In this document: in pieces, positions 15,267 to 21,921 of the stretch
Position numbering within the stretch: position 1 is the stretch's first letter
How the letters are laid out: each line of letters opens with the position of its first letter
Virus record (IMG/VR): IMGVR_UViG_3300031658_000159
Coordinates: 1-21,921 of that record
Direction: 5' to 3' (one strand)
Origin: a virus
Length of the DNA: 21,921 nucleotides
Notes under the pieces: model-generated
Database searches by the model: none
What the model saw: the letters and a program-made list of their open reading frames with translations, nothing else
What the model was told of the DNA's origin: nothing
Position numbers and translations under genes: made by a program

Positions 15267-16093
15267 TCATCCTCCGCATATACAATATCATATAGATGAT
15301 CTCTATATGAAATAGCTTCTAAATGCTTGGAATGTTTATTATCAAATAATGCTGCATTGTATTTGTGGCCTGTGTCTTTTAACATGGCTGCAATCTCAAT
15401 CTTCGCAGAATCACCATCAATCGAACCAGAATCTTTACCTGCACCAGCCATAGAAGGCTCACTAAAAGCCTTGCCAATACGGTTAAGAAACTTAATCATT
15501 GATACATTATTAGTAACACCAGTCTCAGATACAAACGCTTTAAGGTCATCATCAGCAAACCGATTAAAAGCCCGTCTGGAAACAGCCAACTCTTTAGCGT
15601 ACTCTGTTGGCCCCCACTCTTTCTTAAGAGCAGACTCAGCGTCTACTTTAGCTTGTTGCATTGCTGCCTCACTATTAATCTGCCCATCTGTTTCGATAGA
15701 GTTATAGAAATTAATAGCAGACTGCGCTTGCTTGTTCGTTAATCCTGAAGCATGAGCTTCTTTTAAAAAGGATTGTATAACTTCTGGAGGGTAGTTGTCA
15801 CTAGGCAAATCAATTGCATAGTTTTCTGGTGTATCTGGCCTACCCACCTGAGTATAAAATGAATTAATATCTTCTTCTGTAGACTCATCTGTAGGCACTT
15901 TAACCCTCGAACCTACTAGCTTTTGCAGTTCTACATAAGAATTGCCTAGCGAACCAACGTCTTTAAACTTAGATAACGTGTCATTAGCCTGTAAATCTTC
16001 TGACAGATACTGTGTTTGCCATGTTGCCTCCGATACCTCTGGTGCTGTATCAATGAGGTTGTCGCTTGTCACGGCCTCGGTTTCTTCTAACAT
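15263..16093 (-). CDS. Capsid assembly scaffold protein
   Basis: The 276-residue protein is acidic and helical, lies directly before the capsid gene block, and has the segments SLGNSYVELQKLVGSRVKVP (48-67) and VGRPDTPENYAIDLP (88-102), a pattern shared by scaffold proteins of podoviruses and related phages (T7 gp9-type role). Residues 105-215 are predicted helices with many Gln/Ala/Lys, and the C-terminus is charged (HKYNAALFDNKHSKHLEAI), as expected for the capsid-binding end. AGGAG lies five bases before ATG 16093. It would guide procapsid assembly and leave before DNA packaging. No protease motif was seen in or next to it. Confidence 0.85.
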   Translation of the reverse strand: MLEETEAVTSDNLIDTAPEVSEATWQTQYLSEDLQANDTLSKFKDVGSLGNSYVELQKLVGSRVKVPTDESTEEDINSFYTQVGRPDTPENYAIDLPSDNYPPEVIQSFLKEAHASGLTNKQAQSAINFYNSIETDGQINSEAAMQQAKVDAESALKKEWGPTEYAKELAVSRRAFNRFADDDLKAFVSETGVTNNVSMIKFLNRIGKAFSEPSMAGAGKDSGSIDGDSAKIEIAAMLKDTGHKYNAALFDNKHSKHLEAISYRDHLYDIVYAEDE

Positions 16094-16108
16094 TGTAGCT
16101 CCTTGTAA

Positions 16109-16366
16109 TCAGATTTGAACTTCTTCCTGCTGTATTGGTTTACTGTCTCTATGCTTATACGCATAAATCTGTGCTTTCAATCCTAAAACTAATCCCCTAC
16201 CACCCTCATTAAAGTAAGTACTGTACGGGTCATTAGGTTCTGCTGACAATTGGTTCATGTACGTATCTTCTAAAAACTGTAGTACCTTTTCACCATAAGT
16301 GCCAGTGAATGTTTTTGCAATTGCTTCTCTAATATCATCCAGTTCATTATTGTACTGGGAACGCAT
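16109..16366 (-). CDS. Bbp19-like small virion-region protein (85 aa)
   Basis: The start is ATG 16366, with AGGAGG five bases upstream; a GTG two codons earlier lies directly against that site and is unlikely. The product has the small helical pattern of the Bbp19-like phage domain: FTGTYGEKVLQFLEDTY, then NDPYSTYFNEGGRGLVLGL, where the D-PY-x2-xFNEG-R core is diagnostic from memory. It is found between portal and scaffold genes in BPP-1-type phages; function is not known to me. It overlaps the portal gene's 3' end by 20 bases, so the two are coupled. The C-terminus is short and polar. Confidence 0.8.
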   Translation of the reverse strand: MRSQYNNELDDIREAIAKTFTGTYGEKVLQFLEDTYMNQLSAEPNDPYSTYFNEGGRGLVLGLKAQIYAYKHRDSKPIQQEEVQI

Positions 16367-17987
16367 CTGCACCTCCTAGTGCTTTAACCATTGGGGCTGC
16401 TCTACCTGCGCCTTCTGCAACCTGTGACGCTTGTGCTAATTGCTCCTGCATCTGCATTTGCTCTTGTCTGGAAGCACGTAATTCCTCTACTTCCTCTTTA
16501 GAGCGCATGACGGAAGATGGCACAGCCATTCTATCGCCAATGATATGTAGAGCTTCGTCCACATTAATGTTATCAAGAACTTCAGGTGCAAAGCCTGCCA
16601 TGTTTGCAGCCACACCCAACCATCTTTGTATCGCAGTAACGTCTTGTATCTTTTGGTTCTTAGCCATCTGACCAATGTAAGCGACCTCAATTTCATCTAA
16701 TTCAGCAAGTTCTGGTGGTGCAGGTGGAAGCGCACCAGCCCTATTGAGCAACCCAAAACTACGCAATATCAGAGGTGTAAGTACCTCACTCTCAAACCTA
16801 GCAACTGTTGGGCCAAGTAGATTTTGAATTTGTTCTCGTACTGTAGCAACTTCTTCAGCAGTCATGTTGAGCTTTTCAGGTAGCACCAATTGATCTGCTA
16901 AGAAAATGCCACGTATAGACTTCTTTAGTTCATTAGCTTTCAGGGATGACAAATCAATGCGCCCCTCAAAACGTAAGAACTTGAAACGCTCCGGTTCTCT
17001 GGAGTAGTTAATTGCTGAAGGAGTCATACGAAAGGTACCAATGATACCTTGATCCGGTGCAATCAACGGTGGGTGAACAGCCATAGCCAGCCCTTTAAGT
17101 TCGAGTTCTCGAATCTTATTGAGTGTCTTTATATCTGGCATGGCAATATCGGCAGGACTTCTGCCCCATAGTTCGCCTGATGCCTTTTCAAATCGACCGA
17201 TCACATACGGTAACTCATCAAAACCGCTTCTTCTAACTACGGTTTTAGAATCATAATGTATATCTAACGCTGCAAATTTCTTATTCTTTGAGTCTATAGA
17301 GTTAGCAGCATACTCCTCGCTAGGCAGAACTACTCTAACGAAGGTAAATTTAGCATCTGGTGTTTCACGGCAAGCCTTCTTAATAGAGTCTGGTAATCTT
17401 TTATTACCAAACATCTGTTTAGCCTGTCGTGCTGTAAACACATACTCCCAGAATACAGTATCAGGTTTGCCTCTCTTATCTTCAGAGAAAACAAATTGAC
17501 CAGTAGGGATAGAAGTAAAAGCTAGACCACCAAACTCTTTGTTAGGGTCATCGTTTTCTTCTAGTAATAAATTGATTGTGCCAAAGGAAGTAAAATCTAA
17601 GAATGCTTCGCCTATTGCTGTGTAGAAATTGCTTTCGTGCATACCGTAAAACATTTTCTGCGTTACATCATGGAACCAGCGTTTTACATTAGGAACCTCA
17701 TTCAGTGCGTATAACGGGTGCCCTGCGGGAATAGACAAACCAAACCATACAATAGACTGTGGTACTAACGCTTGTTGCATCGACATTGCCATAATACGAC
17801 TAGCTTCTGGAGCAGACGAATCAAACATTTTATTTGTATGACGTTCTCCGCTTATATGATGGCTGCTGTCAATCTGCTGTTTACGTGGCCTAATGTAGTC
17901 TCGCACATCACGGAAGAATGGCTCCCAGAGAATACGATCACTCTTTAGAACCTCGTACCGTTTCATTAAATCATTCGCTACAGACAT
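16347..17987 (-). CDS. Portal protein (head-tail connector)
   Basis: The 546-residue protein belongs to the podovirus head-to-tail connector family (PF12236, T7 gp8 is 536 aa): N-terminal RYEVLKSDRILWEPFFRDVR-DYIRPRK, then MFDSSAPEASRIMAMSMQQAL and FGLSIPAG, then FYTAIGEAFLDFTSFGTINLL and the middle YVIGRFEKASGELWGRSPAD. The C-terminal 40 residues are a Gln/Met-rich helix followed by a short tail, as in this family. Twelve copies would form the DNA entry vertex and bind the terminase and tail tubular protein A. TAGGAG lies six bases before ATG 17987, overlapping the stop of the 162-aa gene. No truncation or frame break is visible. Confidence 0.95.
   Translation of the reverse strand: MSVANDLMKRYEVLKSDRILWEPFFRDVRDYIRPRKQQIDSSHHISGERHTNKMFDSSAPEASRIMAMSMQQALVPQSIVWFGLSIPAGHPLYALNEVPNVKRWFHDVTQKMFYGMHESNFYTAIGEAFLDFTSFGTINLLLEENDDPNKEFGGLAFTSIPTGQFVFSEDKRGKPDTVFWEYVFTARQAKQMFGNKRLPDSIKKACRETPDAKFTFVRVVLPSEEYAANSIDSKNKKFAALDIHYDSKTVVRRSGFDELPYVIGRFEKASGELWGRSPADIAMPDIKTLNKIRELELKGLAMAVHPPLIAPDQGIIGTFRMTPSAINYSREPERFKFLRFEGRIDLSSLKANELKKSIRGIFLADQLVLPEKLNMTAEEVATVREQIQNLLGPTVARFESEVLTPLILRSFGLLNRAGALPPAPPELAELDEIEVAYIGQMAKNQKIQDVTAIQRWLGVAANMAGFAPEVLDNINVDEALHIIGDRMAVPSSVMRSKEEVEELRASRQEQMQMQEQLAQASQVAEGAGRAAPMVKALGGADAFPVQ
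16372..16377 (-). promoter_or_regulatory. Ribosome binding site choosing ATG 16366
   Basis: AGGAGG lies five bases before ATG 16366. A GTG start at 16372 would have no spacing from this site, so the ATG is preferred. The site lies within the portal coding sequence. Confidence 0.75.
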
Positions 17988-17988
17988 A

Positions 17989-18477
17989 CTAGGCTCCTAA
18001 CAATGTTTTTTGTTCTTTTCCACCACCGCCCAATAAACCACCTTGGTCTGTCGTAGACCTATCCGCAGTTTTACCAAACTTAATACGGCCCGGTTTAATA
18101 GATGCCTCGCTAGTACGCCTGTCAAAGTACTTACTAGGATCAGCCTTTAGCGACTTAGCTGTGATTGACTTATCAGACTGGTAGTTAGCAAGCACTTTAT
18201 TTGGGGTAGCTCCGGGGCTAACACCTGTAAAGTATCTACCAGTAGCAGACTGATGTTTAGATTGCTCTGGATTGTCATACATGAAATCAATGAAATCGCT
18301 CACACCTTGAACACGGAAATTCTCATCTTGAATGCCCTGTAGACGTTGCCGTTCTGCCTCTTGCTGCGCTGCCACAGCAGCATAGTCAATCTGCGGTGCC
18401 CTACGACCTTTACAGTCTGCAAAACGAAAAATCTTTCCTAGGATACGTTCTAGTTCGTAGTTCTCATCTTTCTTCAT
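17989..18477 (-). CDS. Protein of unknown function upstream of portal (162 aa)
   Basis: A complete frame with AAGGAG five bases before ATG 18477 and one base of space to the portal start, so it is certainly translated with the head genes. Residues 35-55 are a charged, Ala/Gln-rich helix (VAAQQEAERQRLQGIQD), the middle is Ser/Lys-rich, and the end is glycine-rich (GGLLGGGGKEQKTLLGA). I do not recognise the family. Small proteins with low-complexity Gly-rich ends are common near podovirus portals; involvement in the head or portal assembly is inferred only from position. Confidence 0.75.
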   Translation of the reverse strand: MKKDENYELERILGKIFRFADCKGRRAPQIDYAAVAAQQEAERQRLQGIQDENFRVQGVSDFIDFMYDNPEQSKHQSATGRYFTGVSPGATPNKVLANYQSDKSITAKSLKADPSKYFDRRTSEASIKPGRIKFGKTADRSTTDQGGLLGGGGKEQKTLLGA

Positions 18478-18487
18478 ACCTACTCCT

Positions 18488-18799
18488 TTATGAGCTTAGT
18501 AGCCCTTTAGTAGCACTTTTACCAATTTTTTTAGGTGTTATAAATAAATTAGGCTTTTGAATTTCTTCATCTTCCACAAGACCTACTCCTAACGCACCAC
18601 CTATATTAGTGATCGTGCTTTCTCTTGTGTCAGTACTTGCCAAGCGTTGAAATTTCCTACGCTTTTCTGCATCTAGTTTAGCTTGCGTCACCTGCGGTAT
18701 TTCAGGCAGGGATGCTTTCTCAGGCAAGTAGTCTGCTTCTTTTGGTGGCGCAGTCACTACTGGTGCTGGCATTGCTGGCATTGATCCCTTACCGCCCAT
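18488..18799 (-). CDS. Small proline-rich protein of head region (103 aa)
   Basis: The N-terminus is methionine-, alanine- and proline-rich (MPAMPAPVVTAPPKEAD), followed by a charged helix (TQAKLDAEKRRKFQRLAST), an ST-rich turn and NIGGALGVGL. The order Pro-rich start, K/R-R cluster, S/T-rich turn and GG-x-GhG loop recalls small proteins lying between terminase and portal in many podoviruses. AGGAG lies seven bases before ATG 18799. No signal peptide or membrane helix is seen. The function is unknown; membership of that small-protein group is from memory and moderately sure. Confidence 0.75.
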   Translation of the reverse strand: MGGKGSMPAMPAPVVTAPPKEADYLPEKASLPEIPQVTQAKLDAEKRRKFQRLASTDTRESTITNIGGALGVGLVEDEEIQKPNLFITPKKIGKSATKGLLSS

Positions 18800-18809
18800 A
18801 CTTTATCTC

Positions 18810-20336
18810 CTACTCGAATACATCGTAATCGGCTACTGCGCTATCCTGCATTACAGTAACATTTAAATAACCTGCTTCAAAGCCTAAAGCACAAGTAGCT
18901 AAAGCATCAAAACCATGAGATGCCCAGTTATGCAGAGGCCGATTCTTGTAACAACCGTGTTTGTCATCCCATTCTTTACGGTAATTCTTCAAACAAGTCA
19001 ATCCACGACCACATTTATTCTCATCAAAGTAGTACTGTGGAAATAAAGCACGTACACTTTCTATTTTGTCCATTACATCATTAGGACGGGGTACTGTCTC
19101 AAAGATTAAGCCCTGCTCCCTCGCAAATTCCTTCCGGGTCTTACCAATGGTGAAGTCTCTCACCTCAATATCATGCGGTGCAAGGTGCTTGCCGTATCTA
19201 TAATCTCTTTGCTTCAGTAGATTAATGTAGTGGGTCAAGCCCTCGTCAGAATTTTCATAGTAATCAATAAAGCGTACACAGTCTTGGTGTATTTGAAAGA
19301 ACCAGATACAGGTTGTGTCATTAATACCTAAATCCCATGCAGTATGTACAGGTAGTCTACGTATATAAGGTATCGCATCAATCCTACCGTCTACATAAGC
19401 AGATTGTATGTGCCTAGACAGGTAAGCCCCTTCGATACTCTGCTCAAATGCTTCTTTAGCTGTAGTTGGGTATTCCCGTTTAACATCATCACCTAACTCA
19501 GACAGCTTTTTAGAGTACCAAGCCTTCTGCGCCTTACTAAAAGTCATGTCTAGGTCGAGACTTTGTTGCTCAAAGTAAGTTTCTACGTCTGGAGGGATGG
19601 GTGCGCTAGTCTCTAGCTTATAAGCCTTCTCCTTATACCAAGGAAAGAAGAAGAACCTGTAGTCCATAGTAGTCAGTTCTTTATGAGCTAGGTTATCAAG
19701 CTCTGCATCACGGCATTTAGTAAAGAAGTCACCTTCATTACCCATAGCAGTAGATTCCATAGCTAGCAAAGCATCTCTAGGCAGAGTTTCAATACTACCA
19801 GTGCGCACCTCTCTAGCTTTCTCAGGTTCTTTCGCACAAATCTTACCGTACTCAGTGATTAGTAACTGACTGAGGGTACCAGAGCGCATAGAAGTAGACA
19901 CACGAAAGGCCGATCCATTACTAAAGATCAGCCTCTTACCTTGGTCGCTCTCTAACCGTACAGTATCTTTAATTAGAGTACGCAATGCGGGTATATCACG
20001 GGCTATATTGTCCCATACATCCTTAACCTTCGTCCTAAAGATTTCTTCTGCGTTCTCTCTAGTATCAGCGATGATACCAGCTTCACGATTAGCGTTAAAC
20101 AAGCAATCATCCAAGAAGAGTACAGCAAAAAAGGTTGTTACACCTAACTGCCTAGCCTTTAGAACGATTAATCTATTCCATATATTGTCATATAGTTCCT
20201 TCTGCGCCCAATTAAGGCGAAAGGGAATTAGATTACTACCCTCTTTAGGGCGTATATGGTAAAGATTGTTTAACCGCCATGTCCTACTCTTAATTAGTTG
20301 TACTAGGTTCTTCGGGGTCTTTGGTTCCACTAACAT
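18810..20336 (-). CDS. terL: Terminase large subunit
   Basis: The 508-residue protein has the two expected domains. The ATPase has a variant Walker A, LKARQLGVTTF (59-69), a strand with AGIIADTRENAEEIF (86-100) and the Walker B-like LLITEYGKI (158-166), where a Thr stands before the catalytic Glu162 instead of Asp, as in many podovirus terminases. The nuclease has HTAWDLGINDT (D335), RFIDYYE (D358) and NWASHGFDAL (D477) as likely metal ligands. It would cut and translocate concatemeric DNA into the head through the portal. Two starts compete: ATG 20336 touches an AGGA with no spacing, while GTG 20330 two codons later has AGGA six bases upstream. The gene overlaps the small-subunit gene by 41-47 bases. 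Confidence 0.95.
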   Translation of the reverse strand: MLVEPKTPKNLVQLIKSRTWRLNNLYHIRPKEGSNLIPFRLNWAQKELYDNIWNRLIVLKARQLGVTTFFAVLFLDDCLFNANREAGIIADTRENAEEIFRTKVKDVWDNIARDIPALRTLIKDTVRLESDQGKRLIFSNGSAFRVSTSMRSGTLSQLLITEYGKICAKEPEKAREVRTGSIETLPRDALLAMESTAMGNEGDFFTKCRDAELDNLAHKELTTMDYRFFFFPWYKEKAYKLETSAPIPPDVETYFEQQSLDLDMTFSKAQKAWYSKKLSELGDDVKREYPTTAKEAFEQSIEGAYLSRHIQSAYVDGRIDAIPYIRRLPVHTAWDLGINDTTCIWFFQIHQDCVRFIDYYENSDEGLTHYINLLKQRDYRYGKHLAPHDIEVRDFTIGKTRKEFAREQGLIFETVPRPNDVMDKIESVRALFPQYYFDENKCGRGLTCLKNYRKEWDDKHGCYKNRPLHNWASHGFDALATCALGFEAGYLNVTVMQDSAVADYDVFE

Positions 20337-20670
20337 TCCTAGGTTTATAGGAGAAGCCCTCCGCTTTATCCTGTATCTGCATCATAGCTTCTGCAATTGG
20401 GTTCAAATTAGTAGCCATACTGTGACTTTCCACCTGAATTTGTTTAACCTCTGGGTAGACTAGCCTCATCATCTTAGTAACCAAGTCTGCCTTTACTTTA
20501 ATCGGAGTCTCTTCATCCCTAAACAATGAAACTGCTTCGGTAAGGGGGTCGAAGTTTAATTTATTTAACACTTCCGACACTAGGCGGTTCTTGTTTATGG
20601 CGTTCTTAGGTCTACCGGGGCCACCTACCCCGCCCTTCATAAATCTTGTTGTTTTATTTTCTATTTCCAT
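20290..20670 (-). CDS. terS: Terminase small subunit-like protein
   Basis: The 126-residue protein has GGVGGPGRPKNAINKNR (13-29), a basic Gly/Pro-rich start common in small terminases of the DUF5681 type, followed by helices including LVSEVLNKLN, PLTEAVSLFRDEETPIKVKADLV and TKMMRLVYPEVKQIQV. The location directly before terL and the 41-47 base overlap support the call. It would recognise the phage DNA and load the large subunit. It overlaps the preceding 117-aa gene by 17 bases, ATG at 20670. The C-terminal part (Gln/Lys-rich, ends PSTTN) is low complexity. The helix-turn-helix cannot be assigned with certainty. Confidence 0.8.
   Translation of the reverse strand: MEIENKTTRFMKGGVGGPGRPKNAINKNRLVSEVLNKLNFDPLTEAVSLFRDEETPIKVKADLVTKMMRLVYPEVKQIQVESHSMATNLNPIAEAMMQIQDKAEGFSYKPRNVSGTKDPEEPSTTN
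20337..20340 (-). promoter_or_regulatory. Ribosome binding site near the terL start
   Basis: AGGA directly abuts ATG 20336 but stands six bases before GTG 20330. By spacing, the GTG start is the better partner. Both starts give almost the same protein. Confidence 0.45.
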
Positions 20671-21007
20671 CCCACATTTTCCAATCTATATTATCGGTAC
20701 GGTACAATGAAGGTAAACTTGATACTACAAACTGCATACCATGCTCAACTAAGATCACCTCCTCCCCAACCTGTCTATAAGGTGCGCATTCACGCATTGG
20801 GTTCTGAGTTAGTATAGGATAAGCCAAATATAACATTCCGTCATCTGTTTCTACCGTTACTACAATACCTAGTGCAAAATCTAAGTCCCAATTTGTCATA
20901 TAGGCAAAGCTAGGTTCCTCTAGTACCGCTTTTAATGTCTGCCCGGAAGAAGGAGGAGGACTTGTAAGCAAACACGACACTAGAAGAACCCGGATTACCC
21001 AGTTCAT
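20654..21007 (-). CDS. Small secreted protein of unknown function (117 aa)
   Basis: A short basic/aromatic N-terminus and hydrophobic core (MNWVIRVLLVSCLL) are followed by SPPPSSGQT, so a signal peptide with cleavage near residue 23 is likely; an uncleaved anchor or a lipoprotein with LVSC at residues 9-12 is also possible. The mature part has alternating beta patterns (ALGIVVTVETDDGMLYLAYP, EEVILVEHGMQFVVSSLPS). It overlaps the holin-like gene as ATGA, which suggests a lysis, periplasmic or superinfection-related role; this is inferred. I do not recognise a family. Confidence 0.75.
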   Translation of the reverse strand: MNWVIRVLLVSCLLTSPPPSSGQTLKAVLEEPSFAYMTNWDLDFALGIVVTVETDDGMLYLAYPILTQNPMRECAPYRQVGEEVILVEHGMQFVVSSLPSLYRTDNIDWKMWDGNRK

Positions 21008-21198
21008 TCTTTCTTACGGTCTGCACCCATCTTCCAAGTTGCAGCACCACCGATACCCATCATACCCCAGACCTCAGCAGAGAAGGAATGAAACCCTAAT
21101 CCCTGACAGGCCATCATCAACATACTCATACCCAACAGAATATATGTTTTTTGACCGGGAAACATACTGTCTACCAGACCAATTGCTGTCTTAACCAT
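21004..21198 (-). CDS. Holin-like small membrane protein (64 aa)
   Basis: It has two hydrophobic segments, roughly residues 17-35 (TYILLGMSMLMMACQG) and 43-56 (VWGMMGIGGAATWKM), a short polar link, and a basic C-terminal end (GADRKKE). Size and topology suit a two-segment holin, which would pierce the inner membrane at lysis. The site is strong: AGGAGAGG four bases before ATG 21198. The lipoprotein gene precedes it by 12 bases, and the secreted protein follows with an ATGA overlap, so the three form a lysis-type cluster. No endolysin gene is visible next to it. The holin label rests on topology and position, not on a recognised family. Confidence 0.65.
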   Translation of the reverse strand: MVKTAIGLVDSMFPGQKTYILLGMSMLMMACQGLGFHSFSAEVWGMMGIGGAATWKMGADRKKE

Positions 21199-21210
21199 TA
21201 TACCTCTCCT

Positions 21211-21480
21211 TTAATTTGGTGCATGACATTCCTGCAACCGTTTTACCATATCGTTCTCAAATTGCAAGCGTTCCTCCACCCATGATTCGGATACAGCGTA
21301 CCATCCATCCTCAAGTACTCGCATTTCACCGCTTTTCAGAAGAACTACCTTGCTTTCGCAACTTACTAAAAAGAGCAGTAATCCTATTAGGGTCACGATC
21401 GCCCAAAGACTCTTTAATCTCTTCTTGGTTCTTCTTCCATTCAGTGTCAAATTTACCAAGTGACCTTCTTCTGAGGACAT
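21211..21480 (-). CDS. Small lipoprotein, candidate outer-membrane spanin (89 aa)
   Basis: The frame has a basic stretch (GRRTKKRLK, 15-23), a hydrophobic core (WAIVTLIGLLLFLVS) and a lipobox LVSC with Cys41, so the mature part would be a 49-residue lipoprotein ending ECHAPN. The first 52 codons overlap the 64-aa gene in another frame. The start is uncertain: ATG 21480 has only a weak site, and TTG 21459 has AAGG four bases upstream. A short outer-membrane lipoprotein next to a holin fits an o-spanin (Rz1-like), but Rz1 usually overlaps an inner-membrane Rz partner, and the overlapping gene lacks an obvious membrane helix. The lipoprotein call is good; spanin function is inferred. Confidence 0.65.
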   Translation of the reverse strand: MSSEEGHLVNLTLNGRRTKKRLKSLWAIVTLIGLLLFLVSCESKVVLLKSGEMRVLEDGWYAVSESWVEERLQFENDMVKRLQECHAPN

Positions 21481-21520
21481 CTCTTGCGAGTCCGAAGAAT
21501 TCTGCGATTGCTCTAAACAT
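21326..21520 (-). CDS. Small protein with amphipathic N-terminus (64 aa)
   Basis: ATG 21520 has GGAG five bases upstream, so I choose it over a TTG eight codons earlier. The product starts with an amphipathic, membrane-associating-looking helix (MFRAIAEFFGLARDVLRRRS), then a charged helical part (FDTEWKKNQEEIKESLG), DRDPNRITALFSKLRK and a basic Ser-rich tail. It has no clear transmembrane segment. I do not recognise the family. It precedes the holin-like gene and is overlapped out of frame by the lipoprotein gene, so a role in lysis is possible. Confidence 0.7.
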   Translation of the reverse strand: MFRAIAEFFGLARDVLRRRSLGKFDTEWKKNQEEIKESLGDRDPNRITALFSKLRKQGSSSEKR

Positions 21521-21525
21521 ACTGG

Positions 21526-21529
21526 CTCC
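21526..21529 (-). promoter_or_regulatory. Ribosome binding site choosing ATG 21520
   Basis: GGAG lies five bases before ATG 21520. The TTG eight codons earlier has no site at suitable distance apart from the stop region of the preceding gene. Confidence 0.6.
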
Positions 21530-21544
21530 GCTTTGTAAGGGCAA

Positions 21545-21736
21545 TCACTCTTCAGTAGCTTCTGGTTTGTCTTTCTTGCCGATGTATACGATGTAATCAG
21601 GCTCATTATCCTTCTCCTTAAAGGTGTTAGCCATGACCAATAGTTTTGTGCCATATGTAAACCCACCACTAAAGTAATCGTTGTCATTTTTATCCTTGTT
21701 CTTCCATAACCCACCAATCTTAATCAAGTCGCTCAT
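21545..21736 (-). CDS. DUF736-like small protein (63 aa)
   Basis: The start SDLIKIGGLWKNKDKN is followed by FSGGFTYGTKLLVMANTF (22-39) and NEPDYIVYIGKK (45-56). This follows the DUF736-like scheme of a glycine start, short strand, a middle LhVhxN segment and a D-Y-h-V-Y end, common as small accessory proteins in phages and plasmids. Function is not established. AGGAG lies six bases before ATG 21736, and the start overlaps the preceding partial gene by 17 bases. The C-terminal end is acidic (PEATEE). Confidence 0.7.
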   Translation of the reverse strand: MSDLIKIGGLWKNKDKNDNDYFSGGFTYGTKLLVMANTFKEKDNEPDYIVYIGKKDKPEATEE

Positions 21737-21921
21737 TAAACACTCCTCGTTTTATTTCGATGCTTTTTTTAGGACGGCCTACTGAGCGTTTAACAGGGGG
21801 CATCTCCTCTGCAAACTCAGGTTTGTCGTTATGTAGGTCGTTAAATTCAGGCAGATTTGCCTCGTTCCACTTCAACATCATTAGATTAGCCAATGCGTGT
21901 CCTATATGATCCTCACCTACA
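21720..21921 (-). CDS. C-terminal end of a possible nucleotide pyrophosphohydrolase-like protein (partial)
   Basis: The frame enters at the right window edge (first full codon at 21920) and ends at TAA 21722, giving 66 residues. It begins GEDHIGHALANLMMLKWNEA, which resembles the last helix of DUF5664/MazG-like dATP/dGTP diphosphohydrolases (D-x-HhxHAxxNhxhL). It then has ANLPEFND and a proline/basic tail VKRSVGRPKKS with an AT-hook-like GRP core. The helix match is suggestive, not decisive, because the N-terminal three quarters are outside the window. It overlaps the DUF736-like start by 17 bases. Confidence 0.5.
   Translation of the reverse strand, partial: VGEDHIGHALANLMMLKWNEANLPEFNDLHNDKPEFAEEMPPVKRSVGRPKKSIEIKRGVFNERLD

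Noticed and set aside
16487-16696. Minus-strand 69-aa frame within the portal gene
   Set aside because: It is out of frame with the portal, with no ribosome binding site and no family pattern.
21211-21717. 168-aa version of the lipoprotein gene starting far upstream
   Set aside because: The upstream part lies inside the DUF736-like and 64-aa genes in another frame, begins at a poor site and makes no signal-like N-terminus. The lipoprotein signal starts only in the last third.

Overview
The window is a gene-dense segment of a tailed double-stranded DNA phage with a short tail (podovirus-type virion). Every gene I can support lies on the minus strand, so the transcript runs from position 21921 down to 1. 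There is no intergenic gap longer than about 60 bases, nearly all starts have an AGGAG-type ribosome binding site, and many neighbours overlap as ATGA, GTGA or TAATG. The virion genes resemble, from memory, Bordetella phage BPP-1-type and T7-type podoviruses (portal, BPP-1-like major capsid protein and cement protein, tail tubular proteins A and B, internal virion proteins). No RNA polymerase, DNA polymerase or integrase gene is in the window. The host is probably a Gram-negative bacterium, inferred from a lipoprotein that could be an outer-membrane spanin and from a murein transglycosylase-like domain in an ejected protein. Many fibre and nozzle patterns recall aquatic or marine phages, but the host cannot be named from this sequence.

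Layout in transcription order. (1) 21921-20654, accessory and lysis block: the C-terminal end of a possible nucleotide pyrophosphohydrolase-like protein, a DUF736-like small protein, a 64-aa protein, an out-of-frame overlapping lipoprotein, a holin-like membrane protein and a small secreted protein. (2) 20670-18810, DNA packaging: small and large terminase subunits. (3) 18799-16109, two small proteins of unknown function, the portal and a Bbp19-like protein. (4) 16093-13611, head: scaffold, a four-cysteine putative zinc protein, major capsid protein and decoration protein, followed by a stem-loop that may be a terminator. (5) 13549-10868, tail tube: tail tubular protein A and the nozzle (tail tubular protein B), the latter with an apparent carbohydrate-binding insertion. 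(6) 10881-9779: a GNAT acetyltransferase-like gene and a DUF5131 (Gp37/Gp68, three-Cys) gene inserted where T7 has gene 13. (7) 9779-2017: three internal virion (ejection) proteins, the second with a C-terminal lytic-transglycosylase-like domain. (8) 2020-1: tail fibre and two small fibre-associated proteins, the last cut by the window edge.

Together these encode head assembly (scaffold, capsid, cement, portal), DNA packaging, a short tail, an ejectosome that would breach the envelope, and adsorption fibres. The parts that look least ordinary are the coupled GNAT/DUF5131 pair inside the virion operon, the transglycosylase-like domain that ends early and is followed in the same frame by the next large ejection protein, the nozzle insertion, and the out-of-frame overlapping lipoprotein gene.
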